A stretch of 64,000 bases of DNA from Kordia algicida (GTDB taxonomy: Bacteria; Bacteroidota; Bacteroidia; Flavobacteriales; Flavobacteriaceae), in NCBI RefSeq assembly GCF_051013375.1, contig NZ_CP142125.1; one strand, given 5' to 3'. Both the position numbers and the translations under genes were made by a program. This document shows, one piece after another, positions 46,549 to 56,696 of the stretch. Each line of letters opens with the position of its first letter. Position 1 is the first letter of the stretch. Under the pieces are notes generated by a model. It was given only the letters and a program-made list of their open reading frames with translations, was not told where the DNA came from and made no database searches.

Positions 46549-49231
46549 TTATACGCTCGTTTTTATCATCATTAGTTACCTTTCGGTACTCTTTTATGTG
46601 GCGTTTTTGGCAGAAAAAAAACGGCAGAGTAAATGGGTAAACAATCCGTATGTGTATACATTTTCATTAGCAGTATATTGTTCTGCATGGACGTATTATG
46701 GAAGTATTGGAATTGCAGCAAACTCCGGAATCAATTTCTTGCCAATATATCTCGGACCAGTTATTGCGGCACCGTTGTGGATAATTGTACTGCGGAAAAT
46801 CATTCGAATTTCCAAACAACATAAAATATCTTCCATTGCCGATTTCATTTCTTTGCGTTACGGAAACAACCGATTTTTGGGCGCATTGGTCACACTTGTT
46901 TGCCTTTTTGGAACATTACCATACATTTCATTACAGCTAAAAGCAGTTTCGGAAACCTTTGAAATTATGGCAGATGAAACCAGTTATGTATCTACAACAG
47001 TATTTGACGATTCTACGTTTTATGTAGCATTACTTTTAGCAATTTTTGCCACTTTTTTTGGGACTCAAAATACCGATGCTTCGGAAAAACATAAAGGAAT
47101 CATCGCATCTGTTGCTTTTGAATCTGTCATCAAGCTAGTATTCTTCCTCATAATTGGGGTGTACATTACATTCTACTTATTTGATGGAACCTCCGATATT
47201 TACAACCAAATGAGCAATATGGAAAATTTCAAGCAATTAATTACGCTTGGAAGTGTAGAAAATGGTTTTGATTGGTTTTTTATGATTGCACTAGCGTTTA
47301 TTGCAATTTTTCTCTTGCCTAGACAATTTCAAGTATCCGTTTTAGAAAATAATCGTGAGAAACATCTAAAAAAAGCAATTTGGCTATTTCCATTATACCT
47401 TTTACTCTTTAATTTCTTTGTAATTTTTATCGCTTGGGCAGGAAAACTCACTTTTGGCAACACACAAAATGCAGAATATTACACTTTATTACTTCCGCTA
47501 GAAAATGGCAATTCGTTTTTGGCAACCTTGGTATTTTTAGGAGGATTTTCAGCCGTAATTTCTATGGTGATTGTTTCGACTTTGGCATTATCTACGATGG
47601 TAAGTAACAACCTAATCATTCCGTATGGTTTCTTAGATAAATTCATCAAAAATCAGCCAGAGCGAAACTCAAAATACATCAAAAACATTCGTAGAATTTC
47701 TATATTTCTCATCATTATTGGAGCCTATTTCTTTTATGTTTCCTTCTCTAAAGAATTATCGTTGTATGCGATTGGATTAATTTCATTTGTCATCATTTCA
47801 CAATTGGCACCATCATTTTTTATCGGATTATTCTGGAATCGCGGTGCTTCCAAAGCAGCAATTATTGGAATCATTGTTGGAACATTTATCACATTATATA
47901 CATTAGTATTACCATTTGTATTGCAAGCGTATACGGGAACAAACGATTTTATTCAATATGGACTCAACGGAATCACTTGGTTAAAACCACATGCATTGTT
48001 TGGAATTGACTTTTTAAGTCCGCCAGCACACGCGTTCTTTTGGAGCATAACTTTTAACATCCTTTGTTATCTCACATTTTCACTAACCACTAAAGGAAAC
48101 TATCGCGAACGAAACTATGCTGAAATGTATGTAGATAGTAGCAACTTTACCACGTTACAAGACAATGCATTAGTATGGAAAGGAGAAGCGTATGTAGCAG
48201 ATATTAAAAATGTATTAGTTCGTTTTTTGGGAGAAAAAAAAGCGACACGTGCGTTAAAAATCTTTTTTACAAAATATAACTTATCGCCAAACACACAATT
48301 GGCAGATGCGCGATTAATCAACTTTTCAGAAAAACTATTGACAGGTAGTATTGGTGGAGCTTCCGCAAAAATACTCATTGCAAGTGTGGTAAAAGAAGAA
48401 CAAATAAGTTTGGTGGAAGTGTTGAAAATACTTGAAGAATCAAAAGAAAATATTGTTAGTAATAAAATGCTTCGTGAAAAATCGGAAGAACTCTCGCAAC
48501 TATCTTCCAAATTAAAAAATGTCAACGAAGAACTTGTTACAAAAGACAAACAAAAAGATGAATTTTTAGACACTGTCGCACACGAATTAAAAACACCAAT
48601 TACAGGAATTCGTGCTGCAACCGAATTATTGATGGATGATGAAGATGACATGCCAAAAGACATGAAAAATCAGTTTCTAAAAAATATCCTGCAAGATTCT
48701 GATCGTTTGGCGCGACTCATCAATAATATTCTGGATTTTGAAAAACTAGAAACAGGTCGTTTGCATTTAGATTTACAAACCAACGATCTTCAAAAAACCA
48801 TAAAAAAAGCAGTAGCAAGCATTCAGCAAATTGCTTCCAAGAAAAATATAACCATCAACGACAAAACGGCACATGCTATTACTATAAAATATGATGAAGA
48901 TCGCATTCTGCAAGTATTGACAAACTTATTATCAAACGCTATCAAATTCTGTCCTACAGAAAAAGGCGAAGTTACAATCGATTTTAAACTAGGAAATGGA
49001 GAAGTTGAAGTAACAGTAAAAGATAACGGAAAAGGAATTCCAGCAGAAGATCACAACTATATTTTTGATAAATTTTATCAATCAAAACATCAAAATACCA
49101 TCAAACCACAAGGCAGCGGATTAGGACTCGCTATCACCAAACAAATTGTGGAAAAACACGGAGGAAAAATATGGGCAAAAAAAGCGGTAAAAAATGGTGC
49201 AACACTTGTTTTTACGTTACCTTTTGACTAA
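46541..49231 (+). CDS. SSS-transporter/histidine-kinase hybrid (CbrA-like sensor)
   Basis: 896 residues. The first 560 or so form a sodium:solute symporter-like domain with many membrane helices. After a linker and coiled coil comes the kinase: H-box VAHELKTPITGIRA near residue 678, N-box NLLSNAIKF near 797, and ATP-binding loops DNGKGIP and GSGLGLAI. Such hybrids (CbrA in Pseudomonas) sense uptake of a nutrient and phosphorylate a response regulator. There is no PAS domain visible. The cognate regulator is encoded 21 bases downstream. Confidence 0.9.
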   Translation: MNNYTLVFIIISYLSVLFYVAFLAEKKRQSKWVNNPYVYTFSLAVYCSAWTYYGSIGIAANSGINFLPIYLGPVIAAPLWIIVLRKIIRISKQHKISSIADFISLRYGNNRFLGALVTLVCLFGTLPYISLQLKAVSETFEIMADETSYVSTTVFDDSTFYVALLLAIFATFFGTQNTDASEKHKGIIASVAFESVIKLVFFLIIGVYITFYLFDGTSDIYNQMSNMENFKQLITLGSVENGFDWFFMIALAFIAIFLLPRQFQVSVLENNREKHLKKAIWLFPLYLLLFNFFVIFIAWAGKLTFGNTQNAEYYTLLLPLENGNSFLATLVFLGGFSAVISMVIVSTLALSTMVSNNLIIPYGFLDKFIKNQPERNSKYIKNIRRISIFLIIIGAYFFYVSFSKELSLYAIGLISFVIISQLAPSFFIGLFWNRGASKAAIIGIIVGTFITLYTLVLPFVLQAYTGTNDFIQYGLNGITWLKPHALFGIDFLSPPAHAFFWSITFNILCYLTFSLTTKGNYRERNYAEMYVDSSNFTTLQDNALVWKGEAYVADIKNVLVRFLGEKKATRALKIFFTKYNLSPNTQLADARLINFSEKLLTGSIGGASAKILIASVVKEEQISLVEVLKILEESKENIVSNKMLREKSEELSQLSSKLKNVNEELVTKDKQKDEFLDTVAHELKTPITGIRAATELLMDDEDDMPKDMKNQFLKNILQDSDRLARLINNILDFEKLETGRLHLDLQTNDLQKTIKKAVASIQQIASKKNITINDKTAHAITIKYDEDRILQVLTNLLSNAIKFCPTEKGEVTIDFKLGNGEVEVTVKDNGKGIPAEDHNYIFDKFYQSKHQNTIKPQGSGLGLAITKQIVEKHGGKIWAKKAVKNGATLVFTLPFD

Positions 49232-49252
49232 ATTGGTGTCAGTTATAAAACA

Positions 49253-49615
49253 ATGAAGAAAATATTAATTGTCGACGATGAACCAAACATCGTAATGTCG
49301 CTCGAATATGCTTTTAAAAAGCAACAATTTGAGGTGTTTATTGCCAGAGATGGAAGTGAGGCATTAGAGATATTACAACATCAAACACCAGATGTAGTTT
49401 TACTAGATATTATGATGCCAAACGTAGATGGATATCAAACGTTGACACACATCAAAAAAAATGACAGTTTACAACATACAAAAGTTGTGTTTTTAACTGC
49501 AAAAAATAAAGCTTCAGATATTGAAAAAGGATTACAACTTGGAGCAGATAAATATTTAACAAAACCTTTTTCAGTAAAAAAAATAATTTCAGAAATTCTG
49601 GAATTAGTTACTTAG
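49253..49615 (+). CDS. single-domain response regulator
   Basis: 120 residues, receiver domain only. Acidic pocket DDEP at residues 8-11, phosphoacceptor Asp near 51 (LLDIMMPNVDGY), conserved Thr in VFLTAKN and Lys in YLTKPF near 103. There is no output domain, so it must signal through protein contacts or pass phosphate on. It directly follows the hybrid sensor kinase gene, its likely partner. Confidence 0.9.
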   Translation: MKKILIVDDEPNIVMSLEYAFKKQQFEVFIARDGSEALEILQHQTPDVVLLDIMMPNVDGYQTLTHIKKNDSLQHTKVVFLTAKNKASDIEKGLQLGADKYLTKPFSVKKIISEILELVT

Positions 49616-49692
49616 AAACAGTCTTCTAAGTCTTTTAAAAAAGTATTGGTTTTGTGTGCAAACAAACAATATTTAATTAAAGTTTCGAAGAC

Positions 49693-49917
49693 ATGAAATT
49701 ACGTATCAACCCATTAGCATCAGATATTATCATAACTATCTACGCTATTGTAACACTCTTTTTTAGGTTTAAATTTGAAACCGAAGCCACTGTAAGTACT
49801 ATGAATTCTTTGGTCATGGGCATATGTTTTGTAGTCATAATTTGGGTTTTAATAAAACTTAAAGTACTCAATCCGAACTGGTTTGGTTTATTCAATCCAA
49901 AAAAATCGAAGTCATGA
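49693..49917 (+). CDS. small membrane protein in the acetate operon
   Basis: 74 residues with two hydrophobic helices (SDIIITIYAIVTLFFRF, and SLVMGICFVVIIWVLIK) and a basic tail. It overlaps the acyl-CoA synthetase start by 4 bases (ATGA). No family is recognised; coupling suggests a role next to the transporter or the synthetases. Confidence 0.6.
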   Translation: MKLRINPLASDIIITIYAIVTLFFRFKFETEATVSTMNSLVMGICFVVIIWVLIKLKVLNPNWFGLFNPKKSKS

Positions 49918-51809
49918 ACTACCAAGAATTCTATCAAAAAAGTATAGAACAACCCGAAGTTTTTTGGCAAGAACAAGCAAATCAACTCGATTGGCATACA
50001 AAACCCAAAACAATACTTTCCAAAGATCAAAACAAGTATTATCAATGGTTTGAAGATGGTAAACTCAATCTGAGTTATCTGTGTATAGACAAACATATTC
50101 ACGATGGTTTTGGCGATCAAAATGCAATCATCTACGATTCGCCTGTCACTCAAAAAAAACAGCACATTACCTTCTATGAATTGCGTGAAGAAGTCTCTAA
50201 ATTAGCTGGCGGACTGCAACAACTCGGACTTCAAAAAGGCGATACATGTATCATTTACATGCCCATGATTCCGCAAGCAATTTATGCAATGTTGGCATGT
50301 GTGCGAATTGGCGTTATCCATTCAGTGGTTTTTGGTGGATTTGCGCCACATGAACTCGCTATTCGTATTGATGACTGCAAACCGAAAGCAGTCATTACAG
50401 CATCGAATGGAATTGAAATTAAACGAATCATTCCGTACAAACCTTTTGTAGATGAAGCAATTGAAAAAGCAACGCACAAACCAGAAAATGTCATTGTTTT
50501 TGATAGAAAATTAGGTGTAGAAATTCCGCAAAAAAAGTATGATGTAGATTATACTTCTCTAGTTGAAAATGCACTTTCTATAGAAGCAATTCCGCTAAAA
50601 GCAACACATCCATCATACATACTATACACTTCGGGAACAACAGGAACACCAAAAGGAATCATTCGTGATACAGGCGGTTATGCAACGGCATTAAAATTTT
50701 CAATGAAATATGTATATGGCGTTGAAGAAGGCGATACGTATTGGGCAGCAAGCGATGTTGGTTGGGTAGTAGGACACAGCTATATTGTATACGGACCTTT
50801 ATTGCATAGAAATACAACCATTCTTTTTGAAGGAAAACCAATCAAAACACCTGATGCTTCTACGTTTTGGCGAGTTATTAGTGAACACAAAGTAAAAGTA
50901 ATGTTTACGGCACCAACAGCTATTAGAGCGATCAAAAAAGAAGATCCAGAAGGAAAATTATTAGCAAAATTTGACATGTCTTGTCTAAAATATCAATTCC
51001 TAGCAGGTGAACGTTGTGATGTTGCCACACTCAATTGGACAAAAGAAAAACTCAATGTTCCTGTCATCGATCATTGGTGGCAAACGGAAAGCGGTTGGCC
51101 AATGTTAGCAAATATGGTTGGTGTAGCATTACAACCGATAAAAGCTGGATCGGCAAGTTTTCCCGTGTGCGGATATGACATTCATATTGTAAATGAAGCT
51201 GGCGAAAACGTAGCCGCAAATAGCGAAGGATATGTCGTTGCAAAATTACCATTGCCTCCTGGAACATTACAAAATCTCTGGGGAAATCCAGAACGCTTTC
51301 AAAAAGGATATCTAGAACGTTTTCCTAACTATTATTTTTCTGGCGATGGCGGATACAAAGATGAAGATGGATATGTATTTATAACCGGACGTGTAGACGA
51401 TATCATCAACGTAGCAGGACATCGACTATCTACTGCAGAAATGGAAGAAGTTGTTTCGTCTCACAAATCGGTGGCGGAATGCGCAGTATTTGGTGTGCAT
51501 TGCGAAATAAAAGGACAAAAGCCACTTGGTTTGGTCATTTTAAAATCTGGAGAAAGCCTTGAAAAAAACAACATTCAACAAGAAATCATACAAGAAGTAC
51601 GACAAGAAATTGGCGCCGTAGCATCATTCAAAGATGTATTGATTGTAAATCGATTGCCAAAAACCCGTAGTGGAAAAATTCTACGTAAATTACTGCGAAA
51701 TATCGCCGATAAAAACGAATATAAAATTCCATCAACTATTGATGATGTAACCATAATTAATGAAATACAAGCCATTTACAAAGATCATCGTATTGGCATT
51801 TACAAATAA
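49914..51809 (+). CDS. prpE: propionyl-CoA synthetase (AMP-forming acyl-CoA synthetase)
   Basis: 631 residues, the usual PrpE length. The AMP-binding P-loop is YTSGTTGTPKGIIRDTGGY near residue 243; the RDTGG extension is typical of propionyl- rather than acetyl-CoA synthetases. WWQTESGWP near 388 and GHRLSTAEMEE near 502 are further family motifs, and the catalytic Lys lies in LPKTRSGKILRK. The enzyme activates propionate to propionyl-CoA with ATP. It is followed after 14 bases by acs, so both short-chain acids imported by the upstream transporter could be activated. Acetate as a side substrate is possible. Confidence 0.85.
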   Translation: MNYQEFYQKSIEQPEVFWQEQANQLDWHTKPKTILSKDQNKYYQWFEDGKLNLSYLCIDKHIHDGFGDQNAIIYDSPVTQKKQHITFYELREEVSKLAGGLQQLGLQKGDTCIIYMPMIPQAIYAMLACVRIGVIHSVVFGGFAPHELAIRIDDCKPKAVITASNGIEIKRIIPYKPFVDEAIEKATHKPENVIVFDRKLGVEIPQKKYDVDYTSLVENALSIEAIPLKATHPSYILYTSGTTGTPKGIIRDTGGYATALKFSMKYVYGVEEGDTYWAASDVGWVVGHSYIVYGPLLHRNTTILFEGKPIKTPDASTFWRVISEHKVKVMFTAPTAIRAIKKEDPEGKLLAKFDMSCLKYQFLAGERCDVATLNWTKEKLNVPVIDHWWQTESGWPMLANMVGVALQPIKAGSASFPVCGYDIHIVNEAGENVAANSEGYVVAKLPLPPGTLQNLWGNPERFQKGYLERFPNYYFSGDGGYKDEDGYVFITGRVDDIINVAGHRLSTAEMEEVVSSHKSVAECAVFGVHCEIKGQKPLGLVILKSGESLEKNNIQQEIIQEVRQEIGAVASFKDVLIVNRLPKTRSGKILRKLLRNIADKNEYKIPSTIDDVTIINEIQAIYKDHRIGIYK

Positions 51810-51823
51810 AAAAATAAACAACC

Positions 51824-53732
51824 ATGAGTAATTACCATATAAAACACTTAGAAGAATATTACCAAGTATACCGAAAATCTGTCCGAAATCCTGAAGTATT
51901 CTGGGAAGAAATTGCCGAAGAACATTTCCTTTGGCGAAAAAAGTGGGACAATGTACTGAGTTGGGATTTTACCAAGCCAGAAGTCAAATGGTTTGAAGGC
52001 GCACAACTTAACATCACTGAAAATTGTATTGATCGTCATTTATATACACGAGGCGACAAAACTGCCATTATTTTTGAACCGAACAATCCGGAAGAAGAAG
52101 CACAACATATTTCCTATCGTGATTTACATGACAAAGTATGTCGCTTTGCCAATGTATTGAAAGAACAAGGCATTCAAAAAGGCGATCGTGTATGTATTTA
52201 TTTACCCATGATTCCCGAATTAGCGATTTCCGTATTGGCGTGCGCGCGAATTGGAGCAATTCATTCGGTAGTCTTTGCAGGATTTTCTTCCACAGCATTA
52301 TCAACTCGAATTAACGATGCAACTTGTAAAATGGTAATTACGAGTGATGGATCGTATCGTGGTGCAAAAACCATCGATTTAAAAGGAATTGTAGACGAAG
52401 CTTTGAAAGATTGTGATTGTGTAGAAAATGTATTAGTTGCCAAAAGAATCAACTCTGACATTCACATGGAAGAAGGACGCGATCATTGGTTGCAACCTTT
52501 GCTTGATGAAGCCTATCACGACTGTGTTCCTGAAATTATGAATGCCGAAGACCCATTATTCATTCTCTACACTTCGGGTTCTACAGGAAAACCAAAAGGA
52601 ATGGTACATTCTACCGCAGGTTATATGGTGTATAGTGCGTACACATTTAAAAATGTCTTCCAATACCGTGAAAAAGATGTGTATTGGTGTACGGCAGATA
52701 TTGGTTGGATTACCGGACACAGTTACATCGTATACGGACCATTATGTAATGGCGCAACTACGGTAATGTTTGAAGGTGTGCCAAGTTATCCAGATTTTGG
52801 ACGTTTCTGGGAAATTGTAGAAAAGCACAAAGTGAATCAATTTTACACCGCACCAACTGCCATTCGTGCCTTAGCAAAAGAAGGTGTAGAACATTTAGAA
52901 AAGCACGATTTATCATCGTTAAAAGTATTAGGAAACCGTTGGCGAACCAATCAACGAAGAAGCTTGGCATTGGTATGATGATAACGTTGGGAAGCGAAAA
53001 GCGCCAATTGTAGATACGTGGTGGCAAACCGAAACAGGCGGCATTATGATTACGCCAATTGCTTTTGCAACACCAACAAAACCGACGTATGCAACCTTAC
53101 CATTTATAGGAATTCAACCTGCGTTGATGGACGAAAATGGTAAGGAAATAAAAGGAAATCAAGTAGATGGACGATTATGTATCAAGTTTCCTTGGCCAAG
53201 TATGGCACGAACTATTTGGGGAAATCACCAGCGATACAAAGACACGTATTTTTCAGCATACGAAAACAAATATTTTACAGGCGATGGAGCGTTGCGCGAT
53301 GAAGTTGGTTATTACCGAATTACGGGTAGAGTAGATGATGTGATTATCGTTTCAGGTCATAATTTAGGAACTGCGCCAATTGAAGATGCGATCAACGAAC
53401 ATCCTGCGGTGGCGGAATCGGCAATTGTAGGTTTCCCACATGATGTAAAAGGAAATGCATTGTACGGTTACGTAACGTTAAAAGAAACAGGCGAAAGTAG
53501 AAATCATGATAATCTTCGCAAAGAGATCAATCAGATTATTACGGAACAAATTGGACCGATTGCAAAGTTAGACAAAGTACAATTTACACAAGGTTTGCCA
53601 AAAACGCGTTCAGGAAAAATCATGCGACGTATTTTACGAAAAATCGCTGGAAAAGATGCGGATAACTTAGGTGATATTAGTACGCTATTGAATCCGGAAG
53701 TTGTTCAGGATATTATGGATAATGCGTTGTAG
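51824..53732 (+). pseudogene. acs: acetyl-CoA synthetase gene with a one-base frameshift
   Basis: Two partial frames together make one acetyl-CoA synthetase: 51824-52978 encodes the N-terminal part up to LSSLKVLG, and the C-terminal part is read in another frame to 53732. The break lies at 52933-52937 (GGAAACC): removal of one A would give LGTVGEPINEEAWHWYDD, the conserved sequence, and restore a 635-codon gene, the standard Acs length. Motifs YTSGSTGKPKGMVH, WWQTETGG and LPKTRSGKIMRR are intact. It is either a genuine pseudogene, a programmed shift, or a sequencing error. PrpE upstream could partly cover its function. Confidence 0.88.
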
Positions 53733-53739
53733 TAGAAAA

Positions 53740-53818
53740 CGTCATTCTGAACTTGATTTAGAATCTCACTAAAAAATACCATACATATTTTTGAGAAACC
53801 GAATTAAGCTCAATTTTA
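53740..53818. repeat. degraded copy of the 481-615 inverted-repeat element (copy B)
   Basis: The first 29 bases (53740-53768) match CGTCATTCTGGACTTGATCC and following bases of copy A with a few changes, and GAGAAACCGAAT near 53793 matches its second hairpin. The outer 19-bp repeat is lost. Both copies lie between convergent genes. Confidence 0.6.
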
Positions 53819-53829
53819 CAATATTTCAG

Positions 53830-53868
53830 AAAAACTCCTTAAAACTTAGTGTTTTTGGGAGTTTTTTA
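53830..53868 (+). terminator. intrinsic terminator after acs
   Basis: AAAACTCC pairs with GGGAGTTTT across a bulged stem (AAAAC/GTTTT) with a short loop, and a T-run follows. It lies about 100 bases past the acs stop. Confidence 0.65.
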
Positions 53869-53902
53869 TGTAATCATATTGTTTACCAACAATGGTCATT
53901 TA

Positions 53903-54355
53903 TCAGATGCATTTAATTTTACCTTTATTGACTGAATCATATTCGAATCTTTTTATCTCAAAAATTTTCCAAAATGAATTTTTATAGACAAAATCTGCCC
54001 AAACTTTGGCTTCTGCGTCTAGTCGGATAGACAACACATCATTTTCATGGAATGTAAAATCTTTGTCAAAACAGTTTCTATCATTTAGTTCAAATTGAAT
54101 ATTGATGAACGTATTTTTCAATTCAGCTTTACGGACTTTGTGAAGTGCTGCTAATTTTAAGCCTTCTTCATAAATTCTTTCATAATCTTCATTGGTAAAA
54201 TGTTTGAATTCTTCGGGAATGTTAATCTGACCAATTATTTTATGGGATTGTACTGGTTGCTTCTTTGAGTGTCTTTTTAGAATCCAATCAATGTCACTTT
54301 TTTCTAAATCATCGCTACAGGAACATAATAAGAAGTTGTTTTCGAATTTGCACAT
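53903..54355 (-). CDS. protein of unknown function
   Basis: 150 residues, no signal peptide despite a Cys-rich opening (MCKFENNFLLCSCSDD). The middle is charged and helical (EEGLKLAALHKVRKAELK) and the end is beta-rich with KVWADFVYKNSFWKIFEI. I recognise no family. It stands alone, convergent with acs. Confidence 0.5.
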   Translation of the reverse strand: MCKFENNFLLCSCSDDLEKSDIDWILKRHSKKQPVQSHKIIGQINIPEEFKHFTNEDYERIYEEGLKLAALHKVRKAELKNTFINIQFELNDRNCFDKDFTFHENDVLSIRLDAEAKVWADFVYKNSFWKIFEIKRFEYDSVNKGKIKCI

Positions 54356-54426
54356 GGGTTTTTAATAGTGAATTAAATATAACAAAAATGTAATTATTGA
54401 ATGAGATGATCTCTCAGAAAGAAAAT

Positions 54427-55800
54427 TTAAAAAACCAAACCAGCCTTCACATTCACATCTAACAACACCTTTCGCAAAATTCGTTGTACATCTACATTGT
54501 CTTTTTGTTTGATAAGATGATGTTCGAGTTTGTCTGAATGACTGATTTGCAAATCGTGATCGATAAAACCGTAACCGAGATACAATCCGTTTTTGACCAT
54601 AACAAAGGCTTCTTCGTTGGTATTGCGTCCTTTTTGTTTGATGACTACATTCTGAGAAGATTCTTTGCTATGTGCAATCGCTTGTTGTACACGTTCGTTA
54701 TAGGTTTCTATAGCTTCTTCACTTTTGCAAATTCCTTGACAGGACTGAATCATAAAGTGTGAGCATTCTTTCACATTTTCCTGCAAATGACAGTATTTTG
54801 GACACAAATCAAATTGCATGCACAAACGTTCTAAATAGGTTCTGCAATCGCGAATGTTGTAGAAAACAATCAAAGGATCTTGAATGATTTTTGCATCATT
54901 AATCGCTAAATGTCGTACGCCACGACGATCTGCATATTCAAAAATGGCAAAGCGTTTTGGTGTGCGTTTGGAAGCCACATTGTAGCGCGGATAATGATGT
55001 TTTATCGCCGCATCTTCCATCAACAATGCAATGAGTTCGCTTCCTGATAATTCGTAATCGATATCTGCCGTTTCACGACACAAATCGAGTTCTTTCTTGG
55101 ATTTGTTGTAAAAATGACCCAACACTCGTTTTTGAATATTTTTAGCCTTTCCGACATAAATGATCTTCCCTTTTTTGTCTTTAAAGTAATAGATTCCAGG
55201 TTTTGCAGGCAAATCGTCAAAAATTTTACTTGGTAAATGTGGAGGCAAAGTCGCTTCTTTCGATTCTCGTTTTAAGAATTTCTGAAACGTTTCTGCGGCA
55301 GCGTCTTTCGTCAATAAAAGTTGAAAAAGAATTACGGTTGCGGCAGCATCACCACGTGCGCGATGTCGATCGGAAATATGAATGTTTAGCGATTTGCACA
55401 GTTTCCCCAAACTATACGATTTAAATCCAGGAATTAATGCACGCGACAAACGAACCGTACAGAGTTTCTTCCGACGAAAGTCTAAATCAATTGCTTTAAA
55501 TTCATTGCGAATCACGTTGTAATCAAAGTTGACATTGTGCGCGACAAAGATGCTGTCTTTTGTAATACTGAGTACTTCTTTGGCAATTTCGGCAAACGTT
55601 GGCGCATCAGCAACCATGGCGTTGTCAATTCCTGTGAGTGCGGTAATATGTGTCGGAATCAGCACATTCGGATTTACCAAAGACGTGAATTCGTCCACAA
55701 TCGTTTCGCCATCAAATTTAAAGATAGAAATTTCGGTGATTTTGTTGCTACGTCCAGTCGTTTCAACATCAATAATTGTGTAGGTTGGATTTTTTGCCAT
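54427..55800 (-). CDS. DnaQ-type exonuclease fused to GIY-YIG (UvrC-like) nuclease domain
   Basis: 457 residues. N-terminal DEDDh exonuclease: TIIDVETTGRSNKITEI near residue 8, HNVNFDYNVI near 91, and DRHRARGDAAATV near 150. After a linker comes a GIY-YIG endonuclease: KPGIYYFKDKKGKIIYVGKA near residue 209. This combination is known in Actinobacteria and Bacteroidota and is linked to DNA repair. It lies 2 bases after the S24 repressor gene, so the two share a transcript and may be damage-controlled. Confidence 0.88.
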   Translation of the reverse strand: MAKNPTYTIIDVETTGRSNKITEISIFKFDGETIVDEFTSLVNPNVLIPTHITALTGIDNAMVADAPTFAEIAKEVLSITKDSIFVAHNVNFDYNVIRNEFKAIDLDFRRKKLCTVRLSRALIPGFKSYSLGKLCKSLNIHISDRHRARGDAAATVILFQLLLTKDAAAETFQKFLKRESKEATLPPHLPSKIFDDLPAKPGIYYFKDKKGKIIYVGKAKNIQKRVLGHFYNKSKKELDLCRETADIDYELSGSELIALLMEDAAIKHHYPRYNVASKRTPKRFAIFEYADRRGVRHLAINDAKIIQDPLIVFYNIRDCRTYLERLCMQFDLCPKYCHLQENVKECSHFMIQSCQGICKSEEAIETYNERVQQAIAHSKESSQNVVIKQKGRNTNEEAFVMVKNGLYLGYGFIDHDLQISHSDKLEHHLIKQKDNVDVQRILRKVLLDVNVKAGLVF

Positions 55801-55802
55801 GA

Positions 55803-56570
55803 TTACGACATTCTTTTTACAGCTTCCAATTCTACTTGCAATTCGCGAAACATTGCCATGATACTGCTTAGTTTTAGCTCTTTTTCATCATATTCTTGCG
55901 TGTTGATGCAACAAGTAAATTCCCAAAGTTCCAAAACATCTTCCAATTGCACATGAAATGGCGCGTATGCTTTATTATCGCTACTTAGTAATAAACCTTG
56001 CCCTGTAAAATGTTTAGAAACACGTTTGTACACCAAACCATCATTTTTGGTGAGTACTACGTATGTGCGACCATCTTTTACGTCATTGATGTCGTCTACA
56101 AATTTTGCCACAATGTACGAACCGTCTTTTACAGGCAACATGGAATCGCCTTTTATGGGAAATGCACGATGTGTTCCTGTAGGCAAAAATGGTAACTTTA
56201 TTTTTTCCAATTGTTCAATGTATTCAGGATCGGCGTAACCAGCCAAATAACCCGCAGATGCTTTTGTAGGAATGATTTCGATGAGTTCGTTGTCATCTTC
56301 ATCAACCGTAATCGGAAATAACAAACGTTGGTTTCCAACTTGCATAAATGAAGTGTCTTTGGCTTGCGTGAGATCGTTTTTGACTAAAATATCAATGGGT
56401 AATTTAAAATGGTCTGACAAATCAATTAAGCGATCAATTGGCGGTTCGGAACGACCTTCTTCATACGAGCCAACCATAGAACGTGACCAACCTAATGTTT
56501 CGGCAAAGCGTTCTTGTGAGAAACTTTTGAGCGATCGTAAGTGTTTTATGTTTTTCTGTATATTTCGCAT
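55803..56570 (-). CDS. XRE-family repressor with S24 (LexA-like) autoprotease domain
   Basis: 255 residues. HTH-XRE covers about residues 1-66 (SFSQERFAETLGWSRSMVGS). The C-terminal half is an S24 peptidase: Ser in FPIKGDSMLPVKDG near residue 144, Lys in GLVYKRVSKH near 181. KASAGYLAGYADPEY before it offers Ala-Gly sites for self-cleavage. Such proteins act like LexA or phage CI. It heads an operon with the exonuclease/GIY-YIG gene. Its promoter contains repeated CTACAAATA sequences, which could be its own operator. Confidence 0.85.
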   Translation of the reverse strand: MRNIQKNIKHLRSLKSFSQERFAETLGWSRSMVGSYEEGRSEPPIDRLIDLSDHFKLPIDILVKNDLTQAKDTSFMQVGNQRLLFPITVDEDDNELIEIIPTKASAGYLAGYADPEYIEQLEKIKLPFLPTGTHRAFPIKGDSMLPVKDGSYIVAKFVDDINDVKDGRTYVVLTKNDGLVYKRVSKHFTGQGLLLSSDNKAYAPFHVQLEDVLELWEFTCCINTQEYDEKELKLSSIMAMFRELQVELEAVKRMS

Positions 56571-56596
56571 AACGTTTGGGTTTATTAGCTACGTTA

Positions 56597-56627
56597 CTAC
56601 AAATATAAGTAATTATTGCTACAAATA
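56597..56627 (-). promoter_or_regulatory. promoter and candidate operator of the S24 repressor
   Basis: On the minus strand TATATTTG (RC of 56600-56607) fits the -7 consensus. CTACAAATA occurs at 56597-56605 and 56619-56627, 22 bases apart (about two helical turns); a related CTACATATG lies near 56660. The spacing fits tandem repressor sites. Confidence 0.45.
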
Positions 56628-56696
56628 GAAGCTGTTTGCTGAAACTACAGGTTTTTGTGCTACATATGGTGATTTGATAGGCAAGTGACGTTTTAC

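Noticed and set aside
55803..56570. Prophage CI repressor
   Set aside because: No integrase, structural phage genes or attachment repeats lie around it, and the partner nuclease is a bacterial repair type.
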